DNA from: a bacterium
GTDB taxonomy: Bacteria; UBA6262
DNA length: 9,259 nucleotides
NCBI GenBank assembly: GCA_028716025.1
Contig: JAQUQP010000068.1
Span: forward strand, 1 to 9,259
Reading direction: 5' to 3'
This document shows positions 6,923 to 9,259 of this stretch, one piece after another. The notes beneath the pieces were generated by a model. The model had not been told where the DNA came from. It saw only the letters and a list, made by a program, of their open reading frames with translations, and searched no databases. Numbering within the stretch: the first letter of the stretch is position 1; every line of letters begins with the position of its first letter. Both the position numbers and the translations under genes were made by a program.

Positions 6923-7474
6923 ATGATGAAAGTAATGAAAAGTAATAAAGGTTTTACCCTGATCGAACTTCTGATCGTAATGGCTATTATCGCTATTCTT
7001 ATTGGTATTAGCCTGCCGCGATTCAGAGGTATGCAAGATGAGGGACAAAAATCTAAAGTAAGGTCAAACCTGGCTACCTTGAGAACCGCTGTGGAGGCAT
7101 ATGCCGCTTCCCCGCGTTCCAATGGCAGGACCAAGTATCCTGACAACACTGATATAGGAGCGCAAGCTACTTGGACAGGCGTTCGTACAGCTGGTGCGAC
7201 TGGCTGGCAATCAGTTTGTTTATTGACTGGCGGAGCTAGAGTGACAACTGGCCCGGTCATGCTGAGCGCAGAATTGCTTGACCCGTTTTCTCCTGCTGCC
7301 GGCAGCGTAGAGTACGGTTATTATATCACTAACACGGGTTATTATGTAATCTGGTCCAACGGTACAAATAGAGTAAACGTAGCGCCGACTGTTAACGCTG
7401 CTACCGGAGCAGTAACTTTCCCGGCAGGTTCGACAGCAATTTTTGTATCGAACGGCAGTCCGCAGAGCAATTAG
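6923..7474 (+). CDS. Type IV prepilin, probable major pilin (PilA/PilE or GspG type)
   Basis: This 183-residue prepilin is exported, cleaved and N-methylated by a prepilin peptidase and polymerised into the fibre. The leader MMKVMKSNKG is cleaved after Gly10. The mature protein begins FTLIELLIVMAIIAILIGI and has the conserved Glu at mature position 5 and Pro at position 22. The hydrophobic N-terminal helix continues into an amphipathic helix (to about residue 61, ending AVEAY). The C-terminal part (about 118-150), with LLDPFSP and a Tyr/Gly-rich YGYYITNTGYYVIWSNG, resembles the C-terminal sheet of GspG-like pseudopilins and short pilins. There is only one Cys (C99), so no disulfide-bounded loop as in Pseudomonas or Neisseria pilins. 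Its own promoter-like element, near-perfect ribosome binding site and following hairpin all suggest high expression, hence the major-subunit call. A second ATG at 6926 is possible. Some uncertainty between PilA/E and GspG remains. Confidence 0.88.
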   Translation: MMKVMKSNKGFTLIELLIVMAIIAILIGISLPRFRGMQDEGQKSKVRSNLATLRTAVEAYAASPRSNGRTKYPDNTDIGAQATWTGVRTAGATGWQSVCLLTGGARVTTGPVMLSAELLDPFSPAAGSVEYGYYITNTGYYVIWSNGTNRVNVAPTVNAATGAVTFPAGSTAIFVSNGSPQSN

Positions 7475-7501
7475 TTTTTAAATACAGTAATTATTTTGGT
7501 T

Positions 7502-7561
7502 AGGTGTATAAGGTGGCTACTTAAGTTTTTAACAAAATCTCAGGTGGCCACCTTTATACCT
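7502..7561 (+). other. Strong RNA hairpin between major pilin and minor pilin genes
   Basis: The left arm 7502-7520 pairs with 7544-7561 to give 18 base pairs with one bulged T and two G-U pairs, around a 23-base loop (7521-7543). The right arm contains the perfect palindrome GGTGGCCACC. No T-run follows, so it is not a standard intrinsic terminator. The stem ends 10 bases before the next start codon. Plausible roles are protection of the 3' end of the pilin mRNA, an RNase processing site, partial termination, or damping of downstream translation, giving many more major than minor pilins. Confidence 0.7.
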
Positions 7562-7571
7562 ATTGGATGTA

Positions 7572-7952
7572 ATGGTGCGGAAAAAAAACAAAGGATTTAC
7601 CATTATTGAGATCTTGTTTGCGTTTGCCTTGCTTGCGGCTGGATTAACAGGCGTAGTCTTGATCATGAGCGAAGGACAGTCTCAAAATTCGGTGTCCAGG
7701 ATGCATACTGTGGCGGTGAGTTTGGCTAAAGAACGCATGGAAAATATAAGAAATTTACCCTATGCCAGTATTAATACTGTGCCATTAACCCCATTTACCC
7801 CGCCTTATGTGGATTATTCCTATCAGGTTAATGTCAATACCATTGGCGCTTTACCAGGACAGGTCAAAGACGTAGTAGTCCTTATTTCGTATAACTCGGG
7901 AAAAGGGGCCACGGCTTCAGTAAGCCTTGAAACATATATACCAAATTATTAA
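7572..7952 (+). CDS. Minor type IV prepilin, PilV/GspI-like
   Basis: This 126-residue minor prepilin has the leader MVRKKNKG, cleaved after Gly8, and a mature start FTIIEILFAFALLAAGLTGVV with Glu at mature position 5. The body has the short helix-then-sheet layout of PilV/GspI family proteins; VAVSLAKERMENIRNLPY (about 47-64) is the typical segment after the N-terminal helix in that family. The ATG at 7572 is preferred to the in-frame TTG at 7563: the TTG only adds three residues and lies closer to the hairpin. The ribosome binding site is weak (GGA at 7565-7567), in contrast to the major pilin. It is first in the minor pilin set and is followed after 12 bases by the PilW-like gene. Such proteins are thought to form the priming or tip complex with PilW- and PilX-like partners. 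Confidence 0.85.
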   Translation: MVRKKNKGFTIIEILFAFALLAAGLTGVVLIMSEGQSQNSVSRMHTVAVSLAKERMENIRNLPYASINTVPLTPFTPPYVDYSYQVNVNTIGALPGQVKDVVVLISYNSGKGATASVSLETYIPNY

Positions 7953-7964
7953 TAGAGGTGTCAT

Positions 7965-8483
7965 ACGACAACCGGCACTAAAGGTTTAACGATAATAGAA
8001 TTGTTAATATCAATGACCTTATTAACAGTTTTGCTTTTAATAACAATTTCTTTCTACCCCATGGTTATAAAAATATTTTTGTCCAATAAAGATGAATTTG
8101 ATGTGCGTACTGAAGTATCAGCAGCTAGAGATCTGATTACTAATTATCTGATCAAAGCCAATACCTTTACTATTGCCAATCCCGGCCGGATATATTTTAC
8201 CGCCAATATTGATCCTACAACTCCCTTATCTGAAAACTGCACCTTTTATTTTTATAATGCCAGCGATGCCACTTGGCCTACGACATATCCTTACGCGTCA
8301 TATGAACTACGATACACGGATACCGGAATTTTTGGCAGTGGGCGTTCTATCGTACATAACTTGAATCCACCCCCGGTTTCATATTTTAGTAATACCGGCA
8401 ACCAGATTGGGGTAAATCTAAACGCGACTAATAATACAAGAACATATGAATTGAGATTTGAAATAAGGCCTCGTAATTTATAG
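7965..8483 (+). CDS. Minor type IV prepilin, PilW/GspJ-like, apparent ACG start
   Basis: The reading frame opens after a stop at 7953-7955. It encodes a full prepilin signal upstream of any ordinary start codon: from the ACG at 7965 it reads (M)TTGTKG, then LTIIELLISMTLLTVLLLI, with cleavage after Gly7 and Glu at mature position 5. The first ATG/GTG/TTG in frame (TTG, 8001) would remove the leader, cleavage site and Glu5, so it cannot give a working prepilin. The sequence AGAGGTG (7954-7960) lies just upstream at suitable distance from the ACG. From ACG the protein is 172 residues. The body (for example DEFDVRTEVSAARDLITNYL, about 45-64) fits PilW/GspJ-type minor pilins, and the position between PilV-like and PilX-like genes supports this. 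Either the start is a weak near-cognate codon, the true ATG has mutated, or there is a base error in the assembly. Confidence 0.78.
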   Translation, partial: TTTGTKGLTIIELLISMTLLTVLLLITISFYPMVIKIFLSNKDEFDVRTEVSAARDLITNYLIKANTFTIANPGRIYFTANIDPTTPLSENCTFYFYNASDATWPTTYPYASYELRYTDTGIFGSGRSIVHNLNPPPVSYFSNTGNQIGVNLNATNNTRTYELRFEIRPRNL

Positions 8484-8509
8484 TTTGTACACAAAGAAAG
8501 GATTTTGAG

Positions 8510-9259
8510 ATGAAAAAAATAGGCCAAGGGAAACAAGGCTTTGCCCTGCTTTTTGTATTTTTCTTTGTGATGCTCATCGCCGGAATAGTCGGGGGGTATC
8601 TTTATTATAACACCTTAACCGCCAGTAGTTCGGGCTCTAAGCAAATGGAGACGCAAGTATTTTACGCCGCTGAAGCGGCACAGGCGCGGGCGGTACAATA
8701 TTTGCAGAATAATTGGAGTAATATATGGAATACCATCCAACCTGATACAGGAAATCTAGGCACTTTTGGACCGCAAACAGAAAATTTGCCCACAAGTCAG
8801 GCCGTAAGCTACGAGTTTATAATTGATAATTGGAACCTAGCCAGTAATGGAAATGTCGCTCCGTTCGGTGTTGCTTCTGCTGCAGCCAGTTCTGTACAGG
8901 GCGGTAATGCTGCTATAAACGCGTTCGACGGCAGGATGAATACAGGCTGGAGAACCGCAAATTTAATCTTTGTCGGGGGCAGTTGGTTATTACCCGATTA
9001 TGAACAGGACCACACGGTTTTTGACCATCTTTTTGTTACCAATGCTTTTGCTGCAGATACTCATGCATCACCTCTATTGTATGCTGCTAAAGGCGGCGGC
9101 GGTGGTGGCGGTGGCGGCGGTGGCGGTGGCGGCGGCGGCGGCGGTGGTGGTGGCGGTGGCGGCGGTGGCGGTGGTGGCGGATCCGGCGGATCAATCGGAT
9201 CCGGCGTGGGCAGCGGCGCGCTTACTGGTGTGGGTGCGAGGGCAACAGGCCCAGCGGCA
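8510..9259 (+). CDS. PilX-like minor pilin with discoidin-like segment and poly-glycine run (3' end missing)
   Basis: The ATG at 8510 follows a good ribosome binding site (AAAGGA, 8497-8502). The frame stays open for 250 codons to the right edge, so the gene is cut by the window. The N-terminus MKKIGQGKQG is a prepilin leader cleaved after Gly10. The mature protein begins FALLFVFFFVMLIAGIVGGYL with no Glu at position 5, as is usual in PilX/GspK-type tip pilins. FYAAEAAQARAV (about 51-62) is the typical PilX motif. Residues about 110-180 resemble the first half of a discoidin (F5/8 type C) fold: N-x-A, then AINAFDGRMNTGWRTA, then W and a FDHLFV strand. Residues 195-224 are 30 consecutive glycines, followed by a Gly/Ser/Ala-rich stretch. 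The discoidin match is tentative. As the tip subunit of the minor pilin set it could be an adhesin. Confidence 0.8.
   Translation, partial: MKKIGQGKQGFALLFVFFFVMLIAGIVGGYLYYNTLTASSSGSKQMETQVFYAAEAAQARAVQYLQNNWSNIWNTIQPDTGNLGTFGPQTENLPTSQAVSYEFIIDNWNLASNGNVAPFGVASAAASSVQGGNAAINAFDGRMNTGWRTANLIFVGGSWLLPDYEQDHTVFDHLFVTNAFAADTHASPLLYAAKGGGGGGGGGGGGGGGGGGGGGGGGGGGGGGSGGSIGSGVGSGALTGVGARATGPAA
9092..9181 (+). repeat. (GGY)n trinucleotide tract coding 30 glycines
   Basis: Thirty consecutive Gly codons, 29 of them GGC or GGT in irregular order and the last GGA, make a GC-rich microsatellite-like tract. Just after it, GGATCCGGC occurs twice (9179-9187 and 9197-9205). Units are three bases, so expansion or contraction would keep the frame and change only linker length. 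The composition contrasts sharply with the AT-rich surroundings. Confidence 0.95.

Noticed and set aside
6739..7260. 173-codon open frame on the - strand
   Set aside because: It lies antisense across the end of pilC and the first half of the pilin, both of which have clear family motifs, and its translation shows no recognisable domain.
7502..7561. Hairpin as a rho-independent terminator or T-box riboswitch
   Set aside because: There is no U-run after either arm, and the conserved T-box sequence and specifier structures are not seen.
7958..7981. GTG at 7958 as an alternative start for the PilW-like gene
   Set aside because: It is in a different frame and stops after seven codons (TAA at 7979-7981). 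Using it would need a frameshift for which there is no slippery sequence.
8001..8003. TTG as the start of the PilW-like gene
   Set aside because: It would delete the prepilin leader, the Gly cleavage site and the conserved Glu5, all of which are encoded in frame upstream.
8173..8364. Short + strand open frame overlapping the PilW-like gene in another frame
   Set aside because: It is contained within the PilW-like coding region and has no recognisable domain or good ribosome binding site.
9179..9205. GGATCCGGC repeats and a GGSGGS-like linker suggesting a cloning artefact
   Set aside because: The sequence continues in frame with a Gly/Ser/Ala-rich stretch and mixed GGC/GGT use. No vector sequence is recognisable, so natural low-complexity sequence is the simpler reading.

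Overview
The window reads as one stretch of an uncultured bacterium's chromosome, with a signalling block on the left (1-3847) and a type IV pilus (T4P) assembly operon on the right (3844-9259). All genes lie on the + strand. The tight packing, moderately AT-rich coding sequence, and AT-rich palindromic elements in the gaps look to me like a metagenome-assembled candidate-phylum genome (Margulisbacteria/WOR-1, Omnitrophica or similar). That placement is an impression from style only. No rRNA or other taxonomic marker is present.

Left block: the 3' end of a GGDEF-domain gene (2-379) whose signature motif is degenerate but whose c-di-GMP inhibitory site is kept; a membrane-anchored hybrid histidine kinase with PAS, GAF, HisKA, HATPase and two receivers (412-2952); a stand-alone receiver (2958-3320); a 131-bp gap filled by an imperfect palindrome; and a second stand-alone receiver (3452-3847) whose stop codon overlaps the pilB start.

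Right block: pilB (3844-5544), the extension ATPase, with an intact tandem MshEN motif of the type that binds c-di-GMP; an AT-rich palindromic spacer; pilC (5657-6865), the inner-membrane platform; a promoter and near-perfect ribosome binding site in front of the probable major pilin (6923-7474); a strong hairpin; and three minor pilins in the usual PilV/PilW/PilX order (7572-7952, 7965-8483, 8510 to the window end). The PilW-like gene has no ordinary start codon and appears to begin at ACG. The PilX-like gene carries a discoidin-like segment and a run of 30 glycines, and continues past the window.

How they may work together (inference): environmental input enters through the PAS/GAF kinase, passes by phosphotransfer to receivers without DNA-binding outputs, and acts on the PilB motor. 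PilB can probably also sense c-di-GMP directly. The pilus built by PilB/PilC would consist mainly of the 6923 pilin, with a minor-pilin complex at its tip whose PilX-like member could act as an adhesin. No pilT, pilD, pilM-Q, HPt protein or effector with a DNA-binding domain is in the window. No gap between genes exceeds about 130 bases, and I saw no tRNA, rRNA, CRISPR array, insertion sequence or classical rho-independent terminator.
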